Shown here: positions 39,232 through 51,537 of the stretch, one piece after another
Layout of the letters: every line of letters begins with the position of its first letter
Numbering within the stretch: the stretch's first letter is position 1
NCBI RefSeq assembly: GCF_907164915.1
Contig: NC_061862.1
Span: 60,203,068 to 60,267,067, forward strand
Length of the DNA stretch: 64,000 bases
Direction: 5' to 3'
Source of the DNA: Impatiens glandulifera
Taxonomy: Eukaryota; Streptophyta; Magnoliopsida; Ericales; Balsaminaceae
Notes under the pieces: generated by a model
Databases searched by the model: none
What the model was told of the DNA's origin: nothing
Seen by the model: the letters and a program-made list of their open reading frames with translations, nothing else
Made by a program: the position numbers and the translations under genes

Positions 39232-41354
39232 ATGGAAGTGCAAATTCACTGGCTGCCGACTTTCCGATCATCTCCTTCGTTCAATCGCCGGAGTTCTAGA
39301 GATATCTGGGTCATGGGTAAAAGTAAAACCCTAAATGTGCAGTGTAAATCCAGATCTTTTACAAACTTGGATTCAATTTTCGACGATGAATTCAAGAAGA
39401 AGAAGAATACCCATTTGACTGAATTCAGATTTAGTGATCAGTTCGATTCGGATATTAATGATCATTTACCGAAATGGAGAGAAGAGATCTTAAGGGCGAA
39501 CATGGAACTAAAGGCGAACAGTGTTGATATTCCTTTCTCTTTACGGATTATAAAAAAGAAGAATCAATGGAAACAGGGAGTTAAACAAGTAAGTGAATCA
39601 GCTTATTGTTCGATGAAGAAAGCATTTTCTTCAATGGTTTTTATAATCCGTGAACTTCAGAGTTTCTCTATACAAATGAGAGAAAAACAATCATACGAAA
39701 ATCTTCAAGGAATAATCGATTGCGTACAGAGAGAAATGCACGATTCATTTGTCTGGCTTTTTACACAAGTATTCTCTAATACACCAACTCTAATGGTATC
39801 CTTAATGCTTTTACTCGCCAATTACAGCGTTTATTCTATGTCTATGCCTTCGTTAATATCCCCGCCGCCGGCCGTAGAACAACAACAACAACAACAACAG
39901 CAACAGCATGGGAGATTCGATTCATCGTTGGTTAAAACATTCTCTGTTTCTTCAACCGGGGGAAGTAACGGAGGTGGAGGGAAATTCCGTCCGGCGACGG
40001 CGAGAGATGCGGATGATGATAGTTCGGCGGCGGTGGGGAGGAATTACTTACAAAGGGTTAATTTGATGGATGAAGATTTGTTGTGGGGTTCGATTGTGGA
40101 TGAAGCTACGAGAATGAAGGGTGGTTTGGAAGATGAGAATTTGCGGTGGTTGGTGGCGCCGGTGACGGCGGTGGTGGAGGAAGACGATTATGTGGATTAT
40201 TTTGTGACGGAGATGATGTATCAGACGGGTTTGGCTGGAGACCCGAATAATTCAATGCTTCTTGCAAACTTTGGTCAGTTTCTTTACCTAGTGGCGCGAG
40301 ATTTTGACAGGTAAAACTACTTTCTTTAAGAATAATTAGATAACTAATAGTTTTTTGAATTATTAATCATTTAATTATATTTAAAATTAAAAAATTTTTG
40401 ATTGTTTGTGATTTTTGGAGTATTAATTGTTTTATAGAATAATTTAGAATTTATTAATATATAATTATAAAATAAAATATATTTTAATGTTTTGATTAAT
40501 AAATTTAATAATTGAGTTTTATGAGTGTAAATGATATTATATTTGGATTTTGAGTTAAAGTAATTTTTTTTAAATATTTTATGTAGATACTAATATATAT
40601 GATTATAAAATATTTTTTTTATAAAAGTGAAATAAAAATATTTTAATATTTTAATTGATGAATTAATTGATTAGATAAAAGATAAAATAATGTTTAAATA
40701 TAATTATTTTAAAAAAATCAAAAGAAACAATGCCTATGTTTTTATCGAGTGGAGATTATTTTTAAATGTTAATAATTTAATCATTATTTTACTTTTTATA
40801 ATTTAAAAATACTAATTTCTATAAATAATTTATGTTCTTTTCTTTTATTATAAGCAAACAAACTAAATAACTTATTTATGGCTCAACAATAGAAAAAAAA
40901 AATTGATTTTACACCCCATTAAATAACTTAAGTGTGAAGAGTAAGAGTGATTCCTAAGGGTTCAAATGTTAAAGGTTCAATTCCCCTTAAAAATGTCTTA
41001 AGTTTAAGTGACTGATAGATGTCATTTTAGATTTTTATTAAAAAAAATTAACTTACAATTTTTCAGAATAATGGTAGATTTAAAGAGTATATATTTTGTA
41101 CATTTTACAGAGCTGAAGTATTTTTCAAAAAGGCGTCGAATGTAACACCATTGGATGCAGAAGCACTAAACAAATATGCAAACTTTTTGTGGCATGCAAG
41201 GAATGACATTTCCGCAGCCGAGCAAACTTATTCAGCGGCAGTCTCAGCATCTCCTACCAATTCCAATTATGCTGCTATTTATGCCCATTTTTTATGGAGT
41301 ACTGGCGGTGAGGAAACTTGTAATCCAACCGATCAATCTCCACAACTTCAATGA
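39232..41354 (+). CDS. TPR-like superfamily membrane-associated protein, two exons
   Basis: Exon 1 is 39,232-40,310 and exon 2 is 41,111-41,354. They join in phase (GAC-AG|A) across a GT-AG intron of 800 bp and give 440 residues. ATG 39,232 is the first in-frame ATG. In order: a basic N-terminus; LPKWREEILRANMELKANS (about 80-98); FVWLFTQVFSNTP followed by a hydrophobic stretch MVSLMLLLANYSVYSM (about 188-203), a likely membrane segment; nine glutamines (217-225); a Gly-rich, low-complexity part; and at about 330-430 two to three TPR-like helical pairs (NSMLLANFGQFLYLVARDFDR, AEVFFKKASNVTPLDAEALNKYANFLW, AAEQTYSAAVSASPTNSNYAAIYAHFLW). Plant proteins of this layout (the At2g29670 type, from memory) are annotated as TPR-like with no defined role. 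The exact function is unknown. Confidence 0.88.
40905..41050 (+). mobile_element. Possible tRNA-derived SINE remnant in the TPR-gene intron
   Basis: AAGGTTCAATTCCCC at about 40,970 fits a polymerase III B box. It is followed about 60 bases later by TTTTTATT and an A-rich run, and preceded by AACTTAAGTGTGAAGAGTAAG, a poor A box. It lies inside an intron, so it would not affect the protein. Confidence 0.25.
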
Positions 41355-42127
41355 CAATTAAAACCATTAAATTGTTTAAGATGACAAATAATTGATCTTG
41401 AAATCCAAAAATAAATTGTAAATTATCATTTCTTAAGGATCTAAACTATTTTAATGTTGTCAAATGAGTTTTTTTTTTAAATAATTTAGCTTTTGCTGCA
41501 AGATTGGGTCATCTATAAAAAGAAACTATGATAAAATTCAGGTGTATGTGACTAGTAATGGTTGTGTTAGTTGTGACATATAAACATTATAAGTAAGTTT
41601 GTAATGAAATCAAGTTTTAAAATAGAACTATTCGGAGTATTCATCTTTGGATGACATATTTACACCAAGATTGACGCATTTGTTAGGAGCTTTAATGTTA
41701 GTATTTAACTGCAATTATTTCAACAATTACTTTTGGGATTTATAAGTGGTGTTTGTTGCCTTCTACAACAAATTTCATCACATTGGTATTCTCGGTATTA
41801 CTACTATTAGCCCTCAGATAGAGCTAATTTTTCTTTTTATAAAAAATAGTAAGGTATAGGTTAATTGATTTATTAGAAGGTTTTAGACTTGTTAATGTAT
41901 TTTTATAAAACGGGTTGGGTAAGAAAATGTGTCCCTAGGCTACAAATACAATCACCTATTCTAAATTTGATTAATGTTGTATGATCCTAAAATCATAATC
42001 AAAATACTTGAATAAACCTAACTTCAAAACATAAAAATCTAAAAAATGACCAAAACACTAACATTCATATTTTTAGACTTAAATTTGTTGAACTTTGGCT
42101 AATTTGATTTAGGTTAATTCCAATGAT
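41355..42127. other. 3' region of the TPR-like gene and intergenic DNA
   Basis: AAAATAAATTG about 55 bases after the stop is a plausible polyadenylation signal. No other gene is visible up to the copia element. Confidence 0.5.
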
Positions 42128-42132
42128 CAAAA
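42128..42132. repeat. Copia target-site duplication, left (CAAAA)
   Basis: CAAAA directly precedes the 5' LTR and is repeated exactly at 48,685-48,689 after the 3' LTR. A 5-bp duplication is normal for copia integrase. Confidence 0.92.
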
Positions 42133-42644
42133 TGTTAGATTTATTGAACTTATATATATAAATAATGTGTTTGGGCTATTATTTATTCAGAACCCAATTG
42201 ATAAAGTGATCCACTAAAGTATTTTGGTTATTGGGCTAAGTCATGTTTGGTTATTAGTATGGTACAGTTTATTATGTATAGAAATCGGATTTTATTTAAT
42301 ATTTATGATGGATTAAATAATAAATAAATGAAAATATAAATAGGGTTGTGGTCCCCGATTCATAGATGTCAGTTTCATTTTCTCATAGCCTCCATCGTTA
42401 GAGAGAAGCAAGAGAGACGGTCTATAGAATTGGAAGATCCAACCTGTGGTAACTCAAAAACTTTGGGCAATGACATCAGGTACGCTTCCGCTTAACTTAT
42501 CATATCGACTTATTAACATAGAGAATCATTAATTTTGTTTTGTCTAGTTAAACACTAATATAATGTTGAAGATTATAGATCATGACTAAAGAAAACTATT
42601 AGATAATTCAGACTAAAACAAGATAAGAATAAATATTTCTAACA
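42133..42644 (+). repeat. 5' LTR of the copia element
   Basis: It begins TGTTAGATTTATTG and ends TTTCTAACA (TG...CA). AAATATAAATAGGGTTGTGG at about 42,331-42,350 provides a likely TATA box (TATAAAT) for the element's transcript. It is aligned end to end with 48,172-48,684. Confidence 0.95.
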
Positions 42645-42646
42645 AT

Positions 42647-42658
42647 TGGTATCAGACC
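42647..42658 (+). other. Primer-binding site (initiator Met-tRNA)
   Basis: TGGTATCAGACC starts two bases after the LTR. It is complementary to the 3' end of plant initiator methionine tRNA (usual form TGGTATCAGAGC), with one mismatch near the end. Confidence 0.9.
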
Positions 42659-43713
42659 AAATCTCTATGTTGATCTGTTGATGTTAAGATTATGATATGA
42701 ATACATTTTTGATCTGTTAATACTAAGATTGTGATATGAAGAAATCGTTGATCTGTTGATCTTAAGATTATGTTAGGAAGAAATTATTAATTTGTTGATC
42801 TTAAGATTTTGTTATGAAGAAATTATTAATCTTTTAATATTAAGACAAGATTTCTTTACACTGACTTACTGACTTTTGAGTTCCTAGTTTACTTCCTTTG
42901 CTATTAATAAAATAAAGTAATTAAGACTAAATATTATTATTATTATTATGTTATTTATATATTTTTTTATTTAAATATATATATATATATATATATAGAA
43001 TTTGAAAAGGTTTATTATTTATTTTATTATAATAAATAAAGTAAACAAATAAAGATTAAAATTATTATATATTTATTATTATATATATATATATAATTTG
43101 AAAAGTCGGATAAACAATTTTAAGTATTTTATATTTACATTAAATATGTAAGTGACAGTTATTTTTTTTTACTCATATATTTTATATTGATTATTAAAAA
43201 TATAATATATCATTAAAGAACTTTTAATTATTTTGATGATATAAAGTTAAACCACACCAAAAGGTTATTAGAAATTAAAGAATTAAGATTATATTAAGAT
43301 TGAAGGAGTTTATTATTATTAACAATTAATTAAAACAACATGTTACCAAAGTATCCTCTCTTGTTAAGATTAATTTGTTAAGAATTTTAAATGATAGTAT
43401 ACTTTTAATTCATGCGGATATTGTATCGCCGGCCCAAAGGAAGATCAATATTGTCGGGCCGAATTAAATATACACATGTAATGATAAATATGTGACAATT
43501 ATTTGATATTTCTGTGAACAATATTTCGGTCCAAAGATAGATTTATTGTTTGACATTATTTATTGTCAATATTTGATCATAACACTATATTATCATTTAT
43601 AAGTTAAGATTTACATCAAAAGACTAACTTTTAACGTTGTGCCAGATAAATTTTTTTTTTGATGGACAAATCTTAATATAAATACTAATTATATTTGGAT
43701 AAAATATGTGTTT

Positions 43714-44641
43714 ATGATTTCAGTTAATGCTTCCGCTTCTTCAATATCTGTCAATGTTAATTTGATTCTTATACTGAATGGAAACAACTTTAAGGACTGG
43801 AAAGAAAATGTTCTGATTATCCTCGGTTGTATGGATTTAGACCTTGCGCTTCGGATTGATCGTCCCACTATTACAGATGAGGGTACACTTGATGAAAAAC
43901 GGGACCTTGAAAAATGGGATAGATCAAATCGCATGTGTTTAATGATCATCAAGCGAGGAATTCCAGAAACATTTCGGGGTGATATCTCTGAAGTTACTGA
44001 TGCTAAGGAATTCATTAAGGAAATTGAGAAACGTTTTGCAAAAAAACGATAAGGCTGAAACTAGCACGCTTCTAGCGAGCTTAACCTCAATGAAATATAA
44101 AGGAAAAGGAAATATAAGGGAGTACATTATGGAAATGTCTCACATTGCTTCAAAACTAAAAGCACTAAAGTTAGAGCTTTCTGATGAACTGCTCGTGCAT
44201 TTAGTTTTGATCTCTCTTCCTGCACAATTTAACCAGTTTAAGGTAAGTTATAACTGTCAGAAGGAGAAATGGACTCTTAATGAGCTCATTTCATATTGTG
44301 TGCAAGAGGAAGAGAGATTGAAGCAAGATCGGACTGAAAGTGCTCATCTGACTTTGAAAAATAACTTCAGGGATCAAAGAAATAAAAGGAAGAACCTTAA
44401 AGAAGCTGTTGGTGGTCCCGCACAAAAGAAACAACAAACTAAAGAAAATGAGGAATTTAGTTGTTTCTTTTGTCGGCATTCCACACACATGAAGAGGGAC
44501 TGCACCAAATATCATGCGTGGCGTGCAAAGAAAGGTGACATTCTTACTTTAGTTTGCTCTGAGGTTAATTTAACTTCAATACCGAGTAACACTTGGTGGG
44601 TAGATTCTGGTGCTACTACTCACATTAGTGTTTCTATGTAG
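43714..44641 (+). pseudogene. Copia gag and protease region, frameshifted
   Basis: The region encodes a UBN2/Gag-type protein. NGNNFKDWKENVLIILG near the start and the long helical part match copia Gag. A run of seven A at 44,040-44,046 coincides with a frame change: the first frame stops at 44,050 and the similarity goes on in the next frame. The zinc knuckle CFFCRHSTHMKRDC (C-x2-C-x4-H-x4-C) lies at about 44,463-44,504. The protease active site WWVDSGATTHIS lies at about 44,594-44,629. A stop at 44,639 cuts the protease. Confidence 0.9.
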
Positions 44642-45760
44642 GGTTGCCTGAGCTGCCGAAAGCCAAGTAATGATGAAAGATTCCTATTTGTGGGCGATGG
44701 CAAATCAGTTGAAGTTGAGGCTATTGGGAACTTTAGATTATTATTAAGAACTAGTTCTTATTTGGATTTGAAAGACACTTTTATTGTACCGTCATTTAGA
44801 CGGAATTTGATTTCTATTTCTGTTTTGGACAAATTTGGTTTTTGTTGTTAATTTGGGAATAGTTAGTTTAGTCTTTCTTTAAATTCAAGTATTATTGCAA
44901 CTGGTTTTTTGTCGGTTTATGATAATCTATATTTACTTGCTACGGTTGCCTCATATAATGAAACTTTGCATACAAGTACACGCGGTACTAAAAGAAAATT
45001 AACAATTGAGAATTCTGCATCAATTTGGCACAATCGTTTAGGTCATATATCTAAACACAGAATTGAAAGACTTGTAAGTGATGGAATTCTTTATTCCATT
45101 GATTTTTCCAATTTTGAAGTTTGTGTTGGATGTATTAAGGGAAAGCAAACAAATGTAAGAAAATTGGGTGCCAATAGAACTACAGACGTCTTAGAACTCA
45201 TACATACTGATATTTGTGGGTCATTCCCTACGGTCTCTTGGAATGGTCAACGATATTTTATTTTGTTCATAGACGATTATTCAAGATATGGCTATCTTTA
45301 TCTAATTAGTGAAAAGTCCCAAGCACTGGACGTGTTTAAGGCATACAAAGCTGAAGTAGAAAATCAGCTTGGTAAAAGAATAAAATTTGTCAGATCTGAC
45401 TGTGGTGGTGAATACTATGGTCGATATGATGGATCCGGAGAATAACGTCCAGGACCATTTGCTAAATTCCTAGAGGAATGTGGAATTATACCTCAATACA
45501 CTATTCCAGGTTCTCCTCGCATGAATGGTGTATCTGAGAGACGAAATAGAACTCTTAAAGATATGGTAAGAAGCATGATTTCTCATTCTACTTTACCGGA
45601 ATCTCTCTGGGGAGAAGCAATAAAGACTGCAGCATATATTCTCAATAGAGTTCCAACTAAAGCAACAACTAAAACTCCTTATGAGCTTTGGACCGGTAAA
45701 AAGCCAGTCTTAAAGCATTTTTATATTTGGGGATGTCCAGCAGAAGCAAGGCCTTATAAG
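44642..45760 (+). pseudogene. Copia protease tail and integrase region, with stops
   Basis: After the stop the same frame continues with FRRNLISISVLDKFG (about 44,800-44,845), the usual end of the copia protease region, then further stops at about 44,849 and 44,865. The integrase follows: zinc-binding HNRLGHISKHR and CVGCIKGK (HHCC type, about 45,030-45,150), then the catalytic triad as HTDICGSF, FIDDYSRYGYLY and [10 protein letters not shown] (D, D, E). A stop at 45,443 lies between the second D and the E, so integrase cannot be made whole. Confidence 0.9.
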
Positions 45761-47765
45761 CCAAATGAAAAGAAATTGGACTCCAAAACAGTTAGGTTTT
45801 ACTTTATTGAATATTCTGAGAAATCAAGGGGTTATAAGTTTTGTATTCCCACGAACAGAACTATTTTTGAGACGGGAAATGCAGTGTTCTTTGAGAATAT
45901 TGAGTTTGAGGGGAGAAATACTAAAGAATTTGTATTTGAAGAGGAATTTGTTCATATTCCTACAATTGCTACTGATGATAATCATGAATTTATTTATGAT
46001 ATTAATCAAGAAGCAATTCCAGAATTTCAAGACATTAATACAAATCTTCCCATTGAAAATGAGGTAAACATTCCTGAAGAACAAACTCAACCACCTCAAG
46101 AACAAATGCCATTACGGAGATCCACGAGAGAAAGGAGAAATGCTATATCAGATGACTATATTATATTTCTCCAAGAACATGAGGATAGCATTGAAATGAT
46201 GGAAGATGATCCTATCAACTTACATCAAGAAATGCATAGTTCTAATTCTCATAAATGGGTTATTTCCATGAATGAAGAAATTAAGTCCATGAAAGACAAT
46301 GACGTTTGGGATCTAGTCTCATTACCCGAAGGTGCGAAATCTATTGGTTGTAAATGGATATTTAAAACCAAAAGGGATTCAAAGGGTGATGTAGAAAGAT
46401 ATAAGGCACGTCTTGTTGCAAAAGGTTTCACTCAGAGGGAATGTACTAATTTTACAGAAACCTTTTCCCCTGTTTCGACAAAAGACTCTTTTAGAACGAT
46501 CATGGTATTAGTGGCGCATTTTAATCTTGAGCTGCACCAAATGGATGTTAAGACTGCGTTTCTAAATGATAACATTGATGAAACAATTTTTATGAACCAA
46601 CTAGAAAATTTTGTGGTGGGAGAACCAAACAAAATGGTTTGTAAACTAAAGAAATCCATATATGGTCTCAAGCAAGCTTCTCGTCAATGGTATCACAAAT
46701 TTCATGAAATTATTACCTCATTTGGTTTTGAGAGTAATGTAATTGATGATTGTGTATACCACAAGTTTTGTGGGAGTAGACATATTTTTCTGATTTTATA
46801 TTTTGATGATATATTGCTCGCTAGCAATGATACAGGCTTACTACATGAAACTAAAAGATTCCTTTCAACTAAGTTTGAAATGAAAGATCTTGGTGATGCC
46901 TCTTTTATATTAGGAATTCAGATACATCGAGACCGTTCTCGAGGTATACTTGGATTGTCACAAAAGAGCTACATTGAGAATGTACTAAAGAGATATGGCA
47001 TGCAGGAATGTAAATCAGGAATTACCCCCGTTGTTAAAGGAGACAAATTTTGTCTTCAACAATGCCCTAAGAATGATCTTGAAATTAAAGAAATACAGAA
47101 AATCCCTTATGCATCTGCAGTAGGGAGTTTGATGTATGCACAAGTTTGTACTCAACCAGATTTGGCATACATTGTCGGAATGTTGGGCAGTATCTGAGTA
47201 ACCCTGGTATGGATCATTGGATAGCAATCAAGCGGGTTATGCGGTATTTAAAAAGAACTAAAGATTTCATGCTCACATATAAGAAATCGGACCAACTGGA
47301 GATCGTTGAATATTTAGACTCGAATTTTGCTGGATGCCAAGACAGTCGGAGATCCACTTCAGGTTATATCTTCATGCTTGCTGGAGGAGCAATCTCATGG
47401 AAGAGTGTTAAACAAACACTCATAGCTTCCTCTACTATAGCCGTTGAATTTATAGCATGTCATGAGGCATCTAATCATGGAATGTGGTTGCAGAATTTTG
47501 TCACTGGACTGAAAATTGTGGAAGGAATTGAAAGACCATTAAAATTATTTTGTGACAATAAGTCAGCAGTCATGTATTCAAACAACAATAGGAGTTCAAC
47601 CAAGTCAAAACACATTGACATCAAATTCCTAGTTGTTAAAAAAGAGTTCAGAGTGGTCATTTATATATAGAACATATTGGTACAAACTCTATGATTGCGG
47701 ATCCGTTAACTAAGGGACTACCACCTAAGGTCTTTGTGGAGCATACTGCTCGAATGGGTGTTATA
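45761..47765 (+). pseudogene. Copia reverse transcriptase and RNase H region, frameshifted
   Basis: Following the integrase C-terminus ([10 protein letters not shown], then LRRSTRERR), the RT reads [52 protein letters not shown] and the catalytic YFDDILLAS (46,799-46,825; most copia RTs have YVDD). The frame ends near 47,195, and the RNase H part continues in another frame as MRYLKRTKD, YLDSNFAGC, STSGY, EFIACHEA and LFCDNKSAV (acidic D, E, D present) to 47,670. Sequence fitting the usual terminal block (DPLTKGL) follows at about 47,697-47,720, again in a shifted frame. Confidence 0.92.
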
Positions 47766-48160
47766 TCATTTAAAGATATTCAGTTTTAGTGGGAGTTTGC
47801 TTCTATATATATGTAACACAGACTTATTGATTACTGCAGTTTATGGATAATAAAGAATTTTTGTTACACTCTGTTTTTTTGAAAACTTTGATCTCATTAG
47901 GGACCAGTTAGAAGTTAACATGATTCATGATCACATTAGATGTCATTTCTATGCTACACACCCATACTATGATCTATGTAATTTAGTTATACTGATATTC
48001 GTGATCATTGATGGGTTGAATTACGAACTAATGTAATTAAAACCTCTTTGGTCCAATGTTTATATAATTAATGGACGAGATTGATTTAGAGTGACTTTAA
48101 AGTATGATAGCTACATTATTTGCGCATAAAGATGAACACATTTAATTACATATATTGTCC

Positions 48161-48170
48161 AAGTGGGAGA
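48161..48170 (+). other. Polypurine tract of the copia element
   Basis: AAGTGGGAGA one base before the 3' LTR; the copia consensus is a purine run of the AAGTGGGAGATT type immediately before TGTTAG. Confidence 0.9.
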
Positions 48171-48171
48171 T

Positions 48172-48684
48172 TGTTAGATTTATTGGACTAATATATATAA
48201 ATAATGTGTTTGGGCTATTATTTATTCAGAACCCAATTGATAAAGTGATCCACTAAAGTATTTTGGTTATTGGGCTAAGTCATGTTTTGTTATTAGTATG
48301 GTACAGTTTATTATGTGTAGAAACCGGATATTTATTTAATATTTATGATGAATTAAATAATAAATAAATGAATATATAAATAGGGTTGTGGTCCCCGATT
48401 CATAGATGTTAGTTTTATTTTCTCATAACCTCCATCGTTAGAGAGAAGCAAGAGAGACGGTCTATAGAATTGGAAGATTCAACCTGTGGTAATTCAAAAA
48501 CTTTGGGCAATGACATCATGTACGCTTCCGCTTAACTTATCATATCGACTTATTAACATAGAGAATCATTAATCTTGTTTTGTCTAGTTAAACACTAATA
48601 TAATATTGAAGATTATAGATCATGACTAAAGAAAACTATTAGATAATCTAGACTAAAACAAGATAAGAATAAATATATCTAACA
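48172..48684 (+). repeat. 3' LTR of the copia element
   Basis: Begins TGTTAGATTTATTG and ends ATATCTAACA. It differs from the 5' LTR by about 19 substitutions and one single-base indel, read by eye. Confidence 0.95.
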
Positions 48685-48689
48685 CAAAA
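48685..48689. repeat. Copia target-site duplication, right (CAAAA)
   Basis: Exact repeat of 42,128-42,132. Confidence 0.92.
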
Positions 48690-48691
48690 TG

Positions 48692-48915
48692 CTCTAAAAC
48701 TTTGTGTTCTGATTGGTAGTTTTTTTGTTTTTTTTTTTAAAAAAAAACTTAAAATATATTAATATATAATGGTAAAATAAAAAATAATAATTTAAAATAA
48801 AATGTGTTTTTGTATTTTGGTTAATAAATTGAATGATGTGATGGATGAGAAGGGAAATGAGATGATGTTTTTTTGGATCAAGTTACTTAAATAACACAAA
48901 CCAAACAAGCTCCTC
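48692..48915. mobile_element. AT-rich MITE-like element beside the copia insertion
   Basis: It contains the core ATATTAATATATAATGGTAA and TTTTGGTTAATAAATTGAA shared with 38,372-38,760, and ends GTTACTTAAATAACACAAACC followed by AAACAAGCTCC. The left edge is unclear. Confidence 0.4.
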
Positions 48916-49120
48916 ATGTATAGGAGAATAATTGAGCACGAGTAAATCTTGAGGGTTCATGTTTCGTGGGATAGGATCCGGGATCCCTATCCTCTCTAAA
49001 TGGAGGAGTCAAAACAGTCATTTTAAAAATAGTTTTAGGGAGACAGGGATCCCGGAACATGCAACCCCAAGTGATATTTAGTTCGAGACGTTTTGCTCAG
49101 CAAGATCCTGACTAGGTTTG

Positions 49121-49226
49121 AAGTCGTGAATGACCCTAAAATGCAGTATGTTGGCTAAACCATTTATTCAACTAAGTCGTGAATGACCCTAAAATGCAGT
49201 ATGTTGGCTAAACCATTTATTCAACT
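49121..49226. repeat. Exact 53-bp tandem duplication
   Basis: The unit starting AAGTCGTGAATGACCC and ending TTTATTCAACT occurs at 49,121-49,173 and again, with no difference, at 49,174-49,226. It is non-coding and, being identical, probably recent. Confidence 0.97.
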
Positions 49227-51502
49227 TCCAATGGTCCAATTGAGCTGAATTTTTATGATGACTTGGGCCAATTTAATATGAACATTTGTTCTCGAGTCAA
49301 ATTTGAAAAATGTCAAATTGAATTAACATTTTTGTGTCAATCATTTGAGGTGATTTTTAATTAATGAATCTTGGTTAAGTGGTTTAGAAGCATTCCAATA
49401 GTCCAATTGATCTAATTTTTAAACCTCATATAACAAAACAATTGAGCTCTAAGTCGAATTTGAAAATTGTAAAACTGGTGGTACATTTGAATCAATAAGT
49501 TAGTGCACTTTCATTGCTTGAATTTGACAATCATTTATATTTTTTTAGGGAGATCAAGTGACTTTGCTCCAAATATTTTTCCTTACTGATTTATGTCATA
49601 CTTGTAATATGGCCATACCTAGGATCATGCTAGGAACTTGATAATACAAATGCATGGTTGGACGGACATGAAAGATACATTTAAGTGCATGCTATTATTT
49701 AGGGATTTAATGAACTTATAAAATTAAATGTAAACATCACATTTTCTAAAATGGTCAAAAATTTAGAATATAAACATTCTTTTAGATGTGCACTATAGAC
49801 AAAATGTTTAAGCTCTTTCTCAAGTGTAACAAAACACCGAATCATAATCATAATTTTGTTATTTGCGTCTTTGTAAACAATATCAATTTTTCTTGGTTCT
49901 TTGTGAAGAAAAATCAAATGAAGACTATTATAAAGTTAAAGTTAGTCTAAATTTAAGTTCGGACAAACGAAAAACAATAAAACTATGATAATCACATGTC
50001 TCGAAGCAAAATAAAAGAATTTATTGTTTTTCTTTAATTAATGTAGTGTATTTATTAAATTATTGGTTCAATTGAATTGTAAACAATTATATGTGTAATT
50101 ATAAGAGATAAAGATTACCAACATATTTGTAAACTTTTTCATTTGTATATATATATATGTTTGTTTAGTCCATGTTGTTGATTTTGTTATTGTTTCCAAC
50201 CTTTGTTTTGTTTGTATTATATGCACATGTTATGTGCTGTCTAATACTTCTTATTTTAATTTGAAACTTATCCTATTTTAGGGGGGGAAATGTGGCACTA
50301 TTAAAGTAATGAAGTATTGAGTCAAAAAGTGGACTTACCATGTTTGGAATTTCCAAGTGTTGGTATGTTTGGTAGAGACTAATTAAAGTTCACTCAATGG
50401 GGTATATGTTTTGCTTTCTTTGAGGTTGGCATGAATTGTTGTTTACTTGTTTGGCCACTTTTTCAAATTCCTCAATATACTTCATTGACAAACCGGCAGG
50501 CTGTTTTAAACAAGGATAAGAAAGATATAATAAATTAAACCCTTGAATTTGTATATGGAAGAATATAATAATATCCTTAACCATTATATAAATTACTTAA
50601 AAATATATATTATATGTACATAACATTATAATTTGTATCATATTTATTAAACCATGTTATTATGTAGTGTGGTTCAAACTCAAAACTCATAATACAATAT
50701 AAATTATTACATATTTATTCAACGTCGGATACAGAAATTTGAATTAGTGTGGACTTAAATTTTTTTATAAATAAAACGATTAGATTAACGTAGGTTTTGT
50801 CCAATTTTCCATGATTAGAGAAACAAAATAATGAAATAATTGATTTTTTTTTTAAATTAAAGATTTTTGTCATATATTAAAATATAAAAATAATATTTTT
50901 TTTAGTGTGGACAGAAAAAATGATTTATCAATGTATATTTATTAAAATAGCATAGATTTTTTTAAAATAATATTTTTTCTAAATATATAAATGTATATTT
51001 TTTAATCTATAATAAATTGAGTTTTGCTATAATATACACACCCTTAACTTGCTCCTAATATCTGACAACCTAAAATTAAAATTCCTTAGACATTCAACAA
51101 TTTACTAGGTTCCACTCTTAACAATTTACCATCATACTTAGAAGACATAAATATAAGTATTTGTTCCTTATATATGGATATTCTATTAGAAATTGTTTGA
51201 TGTTGGTTATAGTGGAGTTTTATAATTAAACTTTGCTTCGTACAAAAACTATAATGTTATTTGAGTTTATAATTATTTGAATTAATATAATGGTTTTATT
51301 TAAAATTTATAAAAATAAAATAAAAAATATTTTAATTAATAAATTAAATAATTTATAAAATATATAATTAGATGATTGAATGTTAGTCTAAATATAAATC
51401 AAATGACGATTAATTTCAAATTTCTCGTTATCTTGTTTCATGAAAATAAAAAACAGTACTAAATTCCTTTAGAATAAATTTTCCACATTTAAATTATTTT
51501 CT

Positions 51503-51537
<35 letters not shown>

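Larger units (their letters stand above)
42133..48684 (+). mobile_element. Ty1-copia LTR retrotransposon, full length but decayed
   Basis: A 6,552 bp element flanked by the 5-bp duplication CAAAA. Order: 5' LTR, primer-binding site, gag with zinc knuckle, protease, integrase, reverse transcriptase, RNase H, polypurine tract, 3' LTR. Integrase before RT places it in Ty1-copia (Pseudoviridae). The polyprotein is broken by at least two frameshifts (44,040-44,046 and about 47,190) and several stops (44,639, about 44,849-44,870, 45,443), so it cannot move on its own. The LTRs differ at about 20 of 512 positions by eye, i.e. roughly 96% identity, an insertion of very roughly one to three million years at commonly used plant rates. 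It sits between the TPR-like gene and the P450 gene and breaks neither. Confidence 0.97.
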
